Shown here: piece after piece, positions 46,741 through 58,540 of the stretch | Position numbering within the stretch: position 1 is the stretch's first letter | Layout of the letters: each line of letters begins with the position of its first letter | Translations under genes and position numbers: made by a program | The notes under the pieces: model-generated | Databases searched by the model: none | Told to the model about the DNA's origin: nothing | Seen by the model: only the letters and a program-made list of their open reading frames with translations | NCBI RefSeq assembly: GCF_019059575.1 | Contig: NW_024881535.1 | Coordinates: 744,001-808,000 of the forward strand | From: Amphibalanus amphitrite | Taxonomy: Eukaryota > Arthropoda > Thecostraca > Balanomorpha > Balanidae | Length of the DNA stretch: 64,000 nucleotides | Direction: 5' to 3'

Positions 46741-47634
46741 GCCAGGCAGCGCGGATTCATTTATTGGCTTTATTTAACTCCGCATACTTACACGCGACAC
46801 TTGATACGGTTATCATGCACAGTAAAAGCACCACAGATGAGTACATACGGCATAGATATATAATGCATTGTAATAGTTCGTCTCTCGAAAACATAAGTCT
46901 GCTCTAAACCCAGCTACATCCAACACTATCGATCAGTTTATCTCTGTCAGTTTCGTCGATTGCTCGGGTCTCGGGGCTGACCTCACGACTCACATGCTCC
47001 AGTCACTGTACACCTACAGGTCAAAGGTCATCACTAACGATGGATCCTGTTTCCCAGCGATGGACACGACAGGGCAGAAAATCTGGTGGCCGGATCGGAG
47101 GCCCTATGACTGATACGGATTAATTAGGACTCGGCTTCGAAATTCAAATGGATGCTTACGAAAAAAGACGCCTCACCAATGACAGCATGACCGTCTTCCA
47201 TGAGTGCTCCACTTTTTTTTAAACGGAGGGTTCATACTTCATCGCTCGGCGGCGCAGGCGCTTTGACATATCCACCTTTCTTTGTGGCAGATTCGGCGTT
47301 CTTTGCGGCAGGTCCTCATTCCTTGGAGCTCTTGGCGCCCCTCTGGGTGACCCTGGCATACAGCAGGTTCAGGAGGGCTCGGTCGCTCATGTCCACTGCC
47401 TTGTAGAGCCCCAGAACGTTGTTGTTGTGCGGTGATCGCAGCACGTGACTAAATCGGCAGCCCTCTGGATGTGAGCAGGTTCCGGTGACAGTCTCTGAAG
47501 AAACAAGGGGAAAACTCGCTGTAAAATGATGAAGAATACCCCTGACGAAATTATTCTGACTGCACCGTTTGAAGACACTGGACAGGTTTCTGATGGCTGC
47601 ATTTGGTGATTGGTTGCAATTGGTGATTGGTTAA

Positions 47635-48583
47635 CCGCCCCTCCCCCCTGAGGTTTTTCGTGAATAGCGGGAAAACTGCGACGTGGTAGCGCCGCGAAAT
47701 TTGAGATGGCTATTTCCCCATCAATTTTACACATGGGAGCAACTTTCAACGTCCTACCTTTCAAGGTCAGGTCACCAGGTCACTTCGAATGACCCAACCT
47801 CAAACCACTTTTTTGCAACTTGAATATCGCAGGATGTCATGAGGTTATTAGTAGCTACAATTTGTTATTAATCTTGGAATTTTGATATCGATTACCTAAG
47901 GTCAGGTCAATTTTTTTCCTCCCCATTATAAGTCAATGGGGCAAAATCAATCCCCTTTTTTTCTCACTAAAACGCGCCGGAATGGCCCAATATACCTACC
48001 TACCATAAATGACTTGAGATATGATCAACCTTGATTATCTTAAGGCCTGCTGTGCTATTGGGCAACTGTAAGGTCATGTGACGTCATCAAAGGTCACCAA
48101 TGGGTTTTTTGGTAATAACTCCTTAGGAACAAGATACAGTCGCGCGGATGGTCTCATTGTGTTCAACTCGTCAAGGCGCATCGAATGATATGCATGATGA
48201 CCTTGAGGTCACGTACCTATGGTCAACCTGGCTTTGACCTTGACCTTTTGAGGTTAACTTATATATGATTCGATGCGGATTGACAAGAGGATCACGATGG
48301 TGCCATTAGTGTGTTCTTAGCTTCACTACTTCGAAAGTTATTTGAGAAAAACTTTCCTCATATCTAGCGTCACCATTTTGACTTTTGTGATTCCTGTGAC
48401 GTCATCTTTGACCTGACCTGAAAATGAATTTGTAAAAATTGTAGACCGTGTCCGTGCGTATGTACCCCATGCCCATTACCACTTGTCCCTATCTTGCTTC
48501 GTTCTCGCGATCTCAGGGGGGGGAGTCAACCGCCCCCCTCTAAGTTGTATCTAAGTTGGCACCGATCCCCCTCGGTGCGCGGG
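47635..48583 (+). mobile_element. TTAA element, Q family, in the last intron of the zinc-finger gene
   Basis: TTAA at 47631-47634 and 48584-48587. The left end (CCGCCCCTCCCCCCTGAGG) has lost its TIR. The right long end on the complement is CCCGCGCACCGAGGGGG, a spacer, then a G-run. The body is related to 59832-60819 (shared AACGGGTCGGAATGGCCC-like and ATATGATCAACCTT-like sequence). Confidence 0.75.
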
Positions 48584-48910
48584 TTAATGGCTGGTCTGCT
48601 CTAATGATGTTATGTTATTTCGTAAAAAGCTCGCCTTTATGTGGTTCGGGACCCGAACAAAATCTCAGAGATCATTTTTCCATTTCAAAATAATCAAGAA
48701 AAAGTATGAAAGACGGGCTAAGATACTGAGCTGCTTACATGCTTGTAGCCTGTAGGTATATATATGTATATTCGTATGCAACCTTACGATTTATATGTAT
48801 CTAGCCCGACGAAAACTCACAGGATTTATGTAAGTTTTAAGTTGCAGAAAAAATGTTTGATGAGGTTTCACGTTACAAAGGCAATAACTGCGCAACCGTA
48901 AGTTACTCAC
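48584..48910. other. Intron sequence of the zinc-finger gene
   Basis: AT-rich spacer between a TTAA element and the penultimate exon. Nothing else is seen. Confidence 0.5.
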
Positions 48911-49149
48911 CGACAGATGTGCACTCGGATGCAGTCATGAATTCGACAGGATTCGGCCTGATTGGGGCATATCTCGATATGGGAGCGATAGAACTTCTGG
49001 TCAGCGAAGCCCTCCTCCGCAAAACGCCGTCGCAGCTCCGCGATAAGCTGCTCCTCGCTCCGGGATGCCTCTTCAGTGCACACAACCTGAAACGTGTTCA
49101 TTTGGTGTTCATGTTAGCTATGCTAGTCATCATTGATTGAGAGGTTTAA

Positions 49150-50333
49150 CCCGCGCCCGGCTGGGGGTCCTGGATTTCCACGCCCTGCTGGGGGGGTGTT
49201 TGAACACCCCCCCTTGTAACTCGGCTCCTGGGCCACGTAGCGATACGCGGAAGGCGGCGTTCGAAAGAGCGTCAAAAATAATGACGAAATCACTTCGGTC
49301 AATTTTTTGGTCAGGTCAAAGGTCAGGTCACCAGAGGTCATGGAAGGCAAAATTTCGCCGATTTCCAGGTCGAATGTCGAAAATTTCCAAGAAGCCAACG
49401 CATAACTCGGGAACCAATAGAGCTACAGCGCCGCGGAAAAGCGCATTCGATAGCCCTATTAACGCCCTTTCTGAGTAATTCTCTCAGATTTGACCTAACT
49501 TCAACGGTTTTGCCTGCAGGGGGCAAAAACTGCAAAAATAGCCGATTTTTTCGGAAACAGTTTTTCTGCAATAACTTTTGACCCAAGCCCTGTACGAGCT
49601 TACTTTTACCGTCATCGTGTTCCTCTCGTCAAGACGCATCGAATGAACTATAACTTGACCTTGAAAGGTCAACTTGAAAATTTGACCTCAGGTCAAGGTC
49701 ATGACCTGACCGGAAAGGGTCATGTTGCATATCAGTCGATCCGTATCGTCGAGCTGAACACATCTAAGGCGTTTTCATCGCTCTAGCATGCCTCTATCAA
49801 AAGTTATTTGCGAAAAACTGTTAGATACCATTCGTGACCTAAGATGACCTCAGGGCATAAACAAGGGTCACGGACGCCATTTTCATGTTCAGTGTGTCTA
49901 AAACACTTGCAATTCGGTGTTTAGGAGTGTTTATAATGTCTTTCGTCCAAAAGAGGCGCATTTCAATTTTCTCCCATTGACTTATAATGGGGAGGTCGCA
50001 AAATTGACCTGACCTTAGGTCATCGATATCAAAATTCTGAGATATACATTTTGTACATGCTATTGCTCTTAGCAATCGCTGAAAGTTTCAAAGCGATCGG
50101 TTACTCGGTGTAGCTATGACAGACATTGAAACTTTTTATGAGGTGAGGTCACTTCAAGTGACTTGGTGACCTGACCTTGAATGACCTTGGTCTGAAATTT
50201 TCACAACATGTGTAGAATTGATGTATGATAAGGTGTACCAAAAACGGCGGCGCTCCGCGCCGCCGTTTTTGAGATATTCGCGAAAAACCACAAGGGGGGG
50301 TGTTCAAACACCCCCCCCCCAGCTGGGCGCGGG
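49150..50333 (-). mobile_element. TTAA element, R family, abutting an A copy
   Basis: The left long end after TTAA (49146-49149) is CCCGCGCCCGGCTGGGGG, 17 nt, then CTGCTGGGGGG. The right short end on the complement is CCCGCGCCCAGCTGGGGG. Both hairpins carry TGTTYRAACA between G and C runs. A single TTAA (50334-50337) is shared with the neighbouring A element. It is related in inverse orientation to 61571-62742. Confidence 0.9.
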
Positions 50334-50337
50334 TTAA

Positions 50338-51366
50338 CCCTCGCAGGCCGAGGGGGGGGGGCGGGTGCCGCCCCCCCATAGGGTTTTTTCGCGATAGCTC
50401 CGAACACGTTGGCGATAGAGAGCTGAAACTTGGCATACCTGACCTTTGATCCAAGTCGCATCTTTTGACACCAACCGCATTTTTGGGTCAGGTCAGGTCA
50501 CTGACCTATGACGTCATAAGTGAACCTCTGCACGGTCTTCAGATGTCGCAACTTCGCAACGCCCTCACTGCCAGAGGAGATGTCACAGGGAAATGAAACT
50601 TGCAGGATCTAGTATCCATTATGAGTCCCACAACTTGTATATCTCGGATTTTTCCTAAAGGTCATATGAGGTCAGGTCATTTTCGTGACCTCACCATTAT
50701 AAGTCAATGGGGAAAAATGAAAACTGCTATTCTGGCGCCGGGAACGATCTCCAACTATCTCAAGCACACAGAATCGTGATTTTATGCACTCCTTGCAAGG
50801 TCAGATGCGTCACTTTTGCAATGTTGACCTTGCGTGACGTCATTTATGACGTCATCAAGGTCATATTAGTTTTTCGTCAATAACTCTTGATCAAATTGAG
50901 CTAGCGAGTCGGGAAAGCCACCAATGGATTCAGGAAGACCTGCCGAATCGAATGATATGCGACATGACCTCTTTCGACCAGCTTCGTGACCTGGGGTGCT
51001 GACCTGACCTTGACCTGAGGTCAACACCCCAAGTTGACCTGACCCGGACAAAAAGTATATCATTCGACGCGCCTGAGCGAGACGAACACGATGCTTCCAA
51101 AATCGGCGCTCTGCGGCCGTTTTTTGCGAAGTTATTCACCAAAAACTGAACCGTACCTTGGGGCACTTGACCTGACCTCAGAGGTCACCGGTTGACCTAG
51201 GACCTTAAAATTGGGTACCAATCTCTGCGTCTCGTAACGGCGCACACGCTCGTTTTTTCCGCGACGCGCTAGCTCCACCAGGGGCGAAACGGCGAGGGGG
51301 GGTCGTACCCGCCCCCCCCCCCCCTCGGCCGGCGCGTATGTAGAAAACCAATAGGTCCGGCGAGGG
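50338..51366 (+). mobile_element. TTAA element, A family copy 3
   Basis: TTAA on both sides (50334-50337, 51367-51370). Very similar to 15104-16135 throughout, including the paired TGACGTCA sites (about 50836-50855). It lies in the intron between finger exons of the zinc-finger gene. Confidence 0.92.
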
Positions 51367-52397
51367 TTAAAATGCAGCAAGGATCTCAACAAAGTCATTG
51401 CTTAACAGACTATATGTAGTACTAAGTAGTAAGTACCTGACCCTAGAAACAGGATAACGTATCATTTAGGGACGAGAGAGCTATCACAATGCCCCTAACT
51501 TGAGCCAGGGAAACATACTTGTGCCCTGCACATACACCGGTACGGGCACAAAATGACTGACCCCATCTACTTAAAACCATCGCACACTTCCGTCTACATT
51601 GTGCAGTTTACCCATTCCATTCATATTAAAGTCAGGACGATATTGACAGTACAGGCATTCAGTGTTCACTAACTTACCTTGTTATGTTCGGACTGGAGTG
51701 AGTGCTCGTTGCGGCACATGTGTCCAAATTTGCAGATTCCGGCCAGGAAGAGTTTGCAGAGGTGCACCTGGCCGCACGCCCCCTTCCTGCATCCGTTTCT
51801 GGTCCAGTACTGTTGACAGAGCGCCGGCAGGGGGGCGGTGGTCTGCCGAACGGACTCCGCAGGGGCCGGCTCACGAGTCGCCGCCCGCTCCCCAGCGGTC
51901 GGCGCTGCTTCGGTGGAGGGTGCGATCTGACCCCCGCTGGCCGACCCTGTCTGACCGCTGACCGCCGCTGTCTGGCCGCTGACAGCCGCTGTGTGACTGC
52001 TGACCGCCGCTGTCTGACCGCTGACCGACCCTGTGTGACCGCTGACTGCCACCGTCTGACTTCTGACCGCCGCTGTCTGGCCGCTGACCGCCGTAGTGTG
52101 ACTGCTGACCGACCCTGTCTGACTGCTGACCGCCCCTGTCTGACTGCTGGCTGATCCTGTGTGACTGCCGACTGCCCCTCTTGTATCCCCACCGACCGCC
52201 CCTGTTGTATCTCCTGCTTCTGTTCCCGCCGTCACCCTGTTCGTGTCTTCTTTTACACTTTGTACTTGGTTCAGCAATTGAGTCTGATTCCTTTGGATCT
52301 CTTCTGTCTGGGCTTGAAGTGCCCTTTCAAATTCTTTTTGCATCCTATTCATAGCCTCTTGGGATGTTTGACGTGCCTTCTCATTGGCTCTGGCCAT

Positions 52398-53067
52398 TCT
52401 TGTTACGGAGCGAGCGAAGCGAGCGGAGTCTTACGTAGAATAACGGAAATTTTTTAGTATGAGCGGCCGGCCGGCCGGCCGTGGTCACGATTCTACGACG
52501 CTTATATCTCAGCAACCACTTGACCGATTTACATGCGGTAATTTTTGTAGGGTAGCTTCATTCCTTCTACCAAGTATTGGACTATTCCCGATACATGTGG
52601 GTGACCCCTTATGCACGTGCCACGTGCAAAACAAAGAGGTGTCACTTTTGTAATAGTTGCAATATCTCGGTAACTACTGGGCCGATTGCGCTGAAAGTTA
52701 GCATGTAGGTAGGCACCCACTAGGCAATGCATATCCATGTCCCAGAGTTGGGGTGCTGCTGCACGTGCGCACGTGCAGGGGTCGATTCCAGATCTCGAGA
52801 ACGGCTGGACCGATTGCGCTCAAATTTGGTACACAGTTACGGAGCAGTTAGTAGGGTGCGTGCACAAGTCAGTTGGGACTCATTTTGCACGTGCGCACGT
52901 GCAGGGTGCCGCTTCCAGATCTCGAGAACGGCTGGGCCGATTGTGCTCAAATTTGGCACATCGCTAGAGACCGGTTAGTAGGGTGCCGTGCACAAGTCAG
53001 TTGGAGGTACCTCCTCGCAATTTTGCACGTGCAAGGCCCACCCTCTCGCTCGCTCCGTTAGTCGCCC
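52398..53067. mobile_element. GGAGCGAGCGAAGCGAG element splitting the coiled-coil exon (copy 1)
   Basis: The left edge reads TTACGGAGCGAGCGAAGCGAG; the right edge reads CTCTCGCTCGCTCCGT, then a GCCCCAAAAGGC hairpin and TTATACTGGTTA. The two edges are inverse over ACGGAGCGAGCGA. The interior has two diverged copies of a unit with CCAGATCTCGAGAACGGCT and palindromes GCACGTGCGCACGTGC. Flanking 8-mers CTTGTTAC and CTGGTTAC differ at one base, as a target duplication would; the hairpin plus CTGG-T end would instead fit a Helitron. Class unresolved. Boundaries are uncertain by about ten bases. Confidence 0.75.
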
Positions 53068-54070
53068 CAAAAGGCGTTATACTGGTTACCATTTCTTGCA
53101 TTTCTTTAATTCTCCTTTCAGAGTCTTCTCGTGCTGTTCTCTCTCTTTCTAATTCACGTTGCATCTCCTTTTCTCGTTGTTCCCGCGCTTCTTGTATTTC
53201 TTGAATTCTGCTTTCAGAGGCTTCTCGTGCTGTTCTCTCTCTTTCTAATTCATGTTGCATCTCCTCTAACCGTTGTTCCAGCTCTCCTATCATTTCTTCA
53301 ATTATCCTTACAAAGTCTTCTCGTGCTTTTCTCCCTCTTTCAGATTCATGTTGCTCCTCTTCTCGTTGTTCCTGCGCCTCACGCTGCTCCCTCCCGGCTG
53401 GGCTCTCTCGGCTTTCGGCTTGGCTCGGCTGGGCTCTCTCGGCTCTGCGTCTAGCACCGAACCATTTTCCTGCGATTTGTATGACTGTGGGAAGGAGGCC
53501 GCTGGCAGCAACGGCAGCGGCTGTGGCTGCCATCGTGTTCAGTCTTGTCCTTGAGGCTGCCTGGAGTCGGCCGATCTTTGCAGTGTGCTACTGAAGCCTC
53601 TGCCACCCCTAGGTATCCCAGTGCTGAGCTGTCCAATGAATGGTGGCTAGTTGTGCTCGACTGACAGCGCCGAATTAATTTGGTTCCATCTGAGGTAACC
53701 TGAAAAGAAAACATCACGTTAAAAGGCCCGGGGCAAGTCTTTTGCCATTTCCACGAATGATGATATATCGATATAAGCATTCAAAGTTCAAATACAAAAA
53801 AAAAATATCAAAAAATGTTTGGAAAGGATAAGTAGATAGGTTTTATGTCTCATGCGAATCTTTTAAAATTGCTTTTATTGTAATTGTGTAGGTAATAAAA
53901 TGATAAAACGTTTTATGATCATGTTTATTTCGATGAAGTAGAGTTAGACAATACACGCCACGTAATTATTTTAGATCAAAGGCCGTTTATTATCGAAAAG
54001 TTAGTGATAGGTGAGCTCATTTTCTTATGTTCGCGATATAAAATTTGAGTTAAAAGGATGTTTCACATGC

Positions 54071-54450
54071 GTCTTTTAATATAATCGCACAGACATATTT
54101 ATTTTCCCTAGTACTACTTAACCAGGCCAGGCAAAAGACAGCTATATCAGCACTTCTCCAAAATTGTAGCCTTTGCAGCTTGCATCGCTAAGCATTTAGC
54201 ATATTCATTATTCATATATAACGCGCTCAGCGTGCGGTCCCGTCCCAGTTTCAAACGTGATCGTTCTTACCTTAGTCTGACCGGTCAGCCGGTTGGGGTT
54301 AGCGGTTGGCCCGGTGGAGACGTCTCTCGGTGCCACTTCTGCCCGGTGAATGTCGTGCCCTCGACCTCCGGTCGGCAAGCAGACCTGCTCCCTGACGCTA
54401 TCACCGAGCTGATAGGTGGTGTCATCTCAAACAATATGGGCGCCAGGTAT
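54071..54450 (-). other. Putative leader-exon region of the right coiled-coil gene
   Basis: Closely matches 44453-44780 of the left copy once that copy's two insertions are removed, including the donor ACTAAG|GTAAGAACG. The TATA-like box of the left copy has no counterpart, because a TTAA-family element starts at 54500. Confidence 0.5.
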
Positions 54451-54499
54451 CATCCCGTGGTCCCCCGCCGCGCAGATCACTCCGCCAGTAACGTCTCTG

Positions 54500-55968
54500 C
54501 CCGCGCCGGGCCGGTGCTCTGAGATTCCGCGCCGGGCCGGGGGGTGTCTGAACACCCCCCTTCTTACTCGGCTCCTGGGCCACGAAGCGACACGCGGTAA
54601 GCGGCAATCGAAAGAACGTTCAAAATAAGGACGAAAACACTTCGTTCATTTTTTGGGTCAGGTCAAAGGTCAGGTCACCAGAGGTCACCAAAGGTAAAAT
54701 GTTGACTAATTTCAACATTTTTGAAACTGCCAACGGCTATCTCGGGAACCGATAGAGCTACAGCGCCGCGGGAAAGCGCATTCGATATCCCTTTTACAGA
54801 CCTTTCTGAGGAATGTTCTTAGCTTCGACCTCATTTCAACGGTTTAGCCTCCAGAGGGCAAAAACTCCAAAAATAGCCGTTTTTACTAAAAGCGTTTGTT
54901 TCGGCAATAACTTTTGACTCAAAAGAGCCATGGGAATACTTTTGCCAGCATCGTGTTCCTCTCGTCGAGACGCGTTGAATGAACTATAATGTGACCTTGA
55001 AAGGTCAACTTGAAAATTTGACCTCAGGTCAAGCTCAAGGTCATGACCTGACCGGAAAAGGTCATGTTGCATATCAGTCGTTCTGCAACGTCGAGCCAAA
55101 CACATCTAAGGCGTTTTCAGCGCTCTAGCACGCCTCTATCAGAAGTTATTTGCGAAAAACTGTTAGATTCTGTTCGTGACCTGAGATGACCTCGGGGACA
55201 TAACGAGGGGTCACAGATGCCATTTGCCGGTTCAGTGTGTCAATTTTACCTACATCTCGATGCAGGCGCGGATACAAGGGGGGGGGGCATAGGGGCCATG
55301 GCCCCCCCCCCCTTGGCCGATTTTTTTTCAAAAATAAAATAAAAAGTTAAAAAGCTGAAAAGGGGGCCTCCTGAAAATAAAGTGGCTATTCATGTTGAGA
55401 TGTTGCCTGAACAGCTAGATAAGCTCAATAGACGCAGTTTTTTTGGGGGGGGCCAACAAGTGGGAAGATGGGGCCTCCAACAGGTGGGATTATGGGGGCC
55501 TCCTGGTTTCTAATGGCCCCTCCCTTGGAGATTTTCTGGATCCGCCCCTGTCTCGATGTTTGAGAGTGTCTGAATGGCGTTCGTGCAAACCAGACGCTTT
55601 TCAATTTTCTCCCATTGACTTATAATGGAGAGGCCGCAAAATTGACCTGTCCCTAGGTCATCGATATCAAAATTCCGAGATATACATTTTATAGATAATG
55701 TTGCTCTTATCAATCGCTGAAATTTTCCAGGCAATCGATCAATCGGTGTAGCTATGACGAGCATTCTTATTTTTTTCTCAGGTGAGGTCACTTGGCGTGA
55801 CCTGCTGACCTGACCTAAGGCGACCTGGGTCTGAAATTTTTACAACATGTGCGGAAAAGATGCACGAACAGTGTGCCAAAAACGGCGGCGCGGAGCGCCG
55901 CCGTTTTTCAGATATCTGCGAAAAACTGCAGGGGGGTGTTCAAACACCCCCCCCCGGCCCGGCGCGGG
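54500..55968 (-). mobile_element. TTAA-family element, K type, interrupted by a hAT MITE
   Basis: The left long end is CCCGCGCCGGGCCGG, 17 nt, then CCGGGCCGGGGGG. The right short end on the complement is CCCGCGCCGGGCCGGGGG. TTAA is not kept at either end. The interior matches 18395-21156 and 61571-62742 in inverse orientation. The element sits where the left paralog has its TATA-like box and about 850 bases of upstream sequence. Confidence 0.85.
55263..55550. mobile_element. hAT-type MITE (288 bp) inside the K element
   Basis: The exact 8-bp duplication TCTCGATG lies at 55255-55262 and 55551-55558. Ends are CAGGCGCGGATACAAGG and the complement of CAGGGGCGGATCCAGAA. It has long G runs and GGGGCC words and no coding capacity. 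Removing it restores continuity with the related element at 61571 (ACATCTCGATGT...). Confidence 0.93.
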
Positions 55969-56624
55969 TAAAAAAAAAACTAAGAACAGATGAGCTGTAG
56001 GAATGACCGGATCTCATTGCAAGAGACAGGGTTTCAAAGCTGGATCTAGTAGAAGCGACCTGACCTGAAGTGATGTCAGTAAAAATAAGATAAAATTAAC
56101 ACGATACCTAAAAATTTGATTAATGATAAGCTTAAGCTACATTATGTTTTGCGGTACCGCATGCCGCGGTCATTCTTACCAGTAACAACGCAAAAAATGA
56201 GAGTGTGGCTAAAAACGCCATTTCCCCATCCCAGCGAAAGCTGATTTTTTGGCATCAACCATGATCAAAAGGTATGGTACCATCAAAAGTGGTCGTTGAT
56301 CAGAGCACATGACAGGCTTGCAATGTCAGAAAATGATTGGCCTTGTGGTCTTATCCTTTCTGTTCATCTCAGCAACATGAACTTTGATAAACAGATATGA
56401 CTCACCTGCACGATGTGTTGCTGCACTACCATGGGTTGTTACCATTGGGTGTTCATCCATGGGTACCATTGCGTGTTAACCCTCGCCGGCCGAGGGGGGG
56501 GGGCGGGTGCCGCCCCCCAATAGGTTTTTTTCCCGATAGCATGGGCGCCGCCACCGGGGGGGACGGGGGGGACGCGTCCCCCCCAGTCTCAGAATGGAAG
56601 GGGGACGTCCCCCCCAAACTCATT

Positions 56625-57295
56625 ACGGAGCGAGCGAAGCGAGCTTAGTCTTTCGTAGATAACGGAAATTTTTTAGTATGAGCGGCCGGCACGCTTTTGC
56701 GAGGCTTATATCTCAGGAGCCACTTGACCGAATTACATGCCATAATTTTCGGTAGGGTAGCTTTATTCCTTCTAACAAGTGTTGGACTATTCCCGATGCA
56801 TGTGGTTGACCCCTTATGCACGTGCCACGTGAAAAATGAAGAGGTGTCAGTTTTGTAACCATTGCAATATCTCGGTAACTACTGGGCCGATTGCGCTGAA
56901 AGTTGGCATGTATAGGTAGGTACCCACTAGGCAATGCAAATTAATGTGCTAGTTGGGGTGCTGCTGCACGTGCGCACGTGCAGGGGTCGATTCCAGATCT
57001 CGAGAACGGCTGAACCGATTGTGCTGAAATTTGATACATGGTTAGGGACCGGTTAGTTGGGTACCGTGCAAAAGTCAGTTGGGACACATTTTGCACGTGC
57101 GCACGTGCAGGGTGCCGCTTCCAGACCAGAGCTCGAGAACGGCTAGGCCGATTGCGCTCAAAATTGGCACATCGTTAGAGACCGGTTAGTAGGGTGCAGT
57201 GCACAAGTTAGTTGGAGGTACCCCCTTGCAATTTCGCACGTGCAAGGCCCACCCTCTCGCTCGCTCCGTTGGTCGCCCCAAAAGGCGTTTTACTG
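56625..57295. mobile_element. GGAGCGAGCGAAGCGAG element, copy 2
   Basis: About 650 bases closely match 52398-53067, with the same ACGGAGCGAGCGAAGCGAG left edge, CTCGCTCGCTCCGTTGGTCG right edge, GCCCCAAAAGGC hairpin and GTTTTACTGGTT end, and the same GCACGTGCGCACGTGC palindromes. It lies inside the hAT-like element. No clear target duplication is visible at this copy. Confidence 0.8.
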
Positions 57296-57299
57296 GTTG

Positions 57300-58540
57300 T
57301 TATCCATACTCGAAATTTGCTTAGGCCCTTCTGTCCAATGAGACCATTTCAGAGCCGGAAGGATGAAAGAATTAGTGGGAGACATTGGTCTGGGCAGCCA
57401 TCCCAGTGAGCCACAATTTGGCTGAACCCGACCAATTGAACAGGCAGCCCAGCCCACTGGCATTCACTGCGCCCGGCAAAGGACTATAGCTCCAGTGGAG
57501 CCATTCCTGCATGGGATAGTTGCCCGTCCAGCCCGGAGCAGGGGGATTGCGGCGTGGAGGAGAAGGATTTGACTGTCCTGAGGATGGAAGAGATAGAACG
57601 GTGCCGAATCTGAGAGGGTCCAGGAGGTTTACATACTCAGTATATGGGGCGTGGGCCTACATGCATTGGTCTGACCCCTGACACCTCGGCCAACAAAATC
57701 TCCAGCTCTTGTCCGACCTGTCATCGCGGAACTGCCGATTTTTGATATCATCAACGTGTGTCGTATAACACGACTGGCCGAAAATGGGCCTAATATATTT
57801 CGTCAAACCAGCCAAGAGAGCATGACTTTAAGCCAATCCGACATCGGAGTCAAAATCCGAACAATTTCGAAGACTTCAACTCCGACTCTAGCCAAAACTA
57901 TCAACTCCGACTGATTCCGGCTCCGACCCCACAGTTCTGCAGTCACACGACACTAAATTTCCAGCTTCTAAGAAATAAGCTATGCGGTTGAGAGGACAAC
58001 AAAACTTTGAGACGACTTGACGACTACTTCACTTGGTGACCTGACCTAAGGTTTTCTGGTATCAAGCTTGTTACACGGGCTGCAAAATCCGTATTTTGGA
58101 GCAGTTTTGCCCGATTTTTTTTTTGCCAATTTTCGCGGCGCTTCGCGCCGATTCATGCATAACCCAAAAAGAGAGATTGTTACTTTACAACGCCCCCTCC
58201 CCCACGCGGGTATGCAATATGCATTTCCTATGCAATATGCATTACCGATCAGATTAGTGGCATACATCAGCAATTATAGCCTGATAGAGCACTGGAGGTT
58301 TTGCCGTGTCAAATTGAATCGGACATCGGATGTGTACATAGGTAGGTACTTGGTGGGTAAACGGTCTAATAGCCATACCTAAACTACTTTCCTCAAACCA
58401 GTTGTTTTGCCATAGTTATGAGTTTTTATGCTTAAAATGGTCAGAAAATAACATAATGAATATTTGCAAAGAGGATTTTATTTTATTTTTACATAAGAAC
58501 TGTTTTCCATCTTTCGTAGAGGCTTCCTATATTGCAGCGG
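57300..58540. other. Interior of the hAT-like element
   Basis: No protein-coding gene is recognised. It includes GGAGTC-like fragments near 57840-57940 and a short hairpin with GCGGCGCTTCGCGCCG near 58135-58151. Open frames here lack domains. Confidence 0.45.

Larger units (their letters stand above)
47316..53533 (-). pseudogene. Coiled-coil plus four-CCCH zinc-finger protein (ZAP/PARP12-like fingers), exon split by an insertion
   Basis: Minus-strand exons: 53533 down to about 53068 and 52397-51678 (one exon, split by an insertion), 49086-48911, and 47494-47316. The N-terminus (LLPTVIQIAGKWFGARR) precedes about 130 residues of coiled coil. Then come 7-residue repeats of the AVSGQTA type (about 51940-52190) and four CCCH fingers: CQQYWTRNGCRKGACGQVH (x8-x4-x3), CKLFLAGICKFGHMCRNEH (x7-x5-x3), CPNQAESCRIHDCIRVH (x6-x4-x3) and a last one whose C-terminal part is GTCSHPEGCRFSH. 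Order and spacing match the RNA-binding N-terminal array of ZAP (ZC3HAV1) and PARP12, which is known to bind RNA. No PARP or WWE domain is present. The stop is at 47316-47318. The insertion adds in-frame stops, and the last intron's phases do not agree, so this copy is probably damaged or has a missed small exon. Confidence 0.78.

Noticed and set aside
51674-52192. Arginine-rich overlapping frame and plus-strand cysteine-rich frame over the finger exon
   Set aside because: They are alternative-frame readings of the 21-bp repeat. The chosen frame continues into CCCH fingers and a proper donor.
52398-53067. Firm assignment of the GGAGCGAGCG element as a Helitron
   Set aside because: The hairpin and CTGG-T end fit, but the 8-bp near-duplication at copy 1 argues against it and the 5' TC is not clear, so the class is left open.
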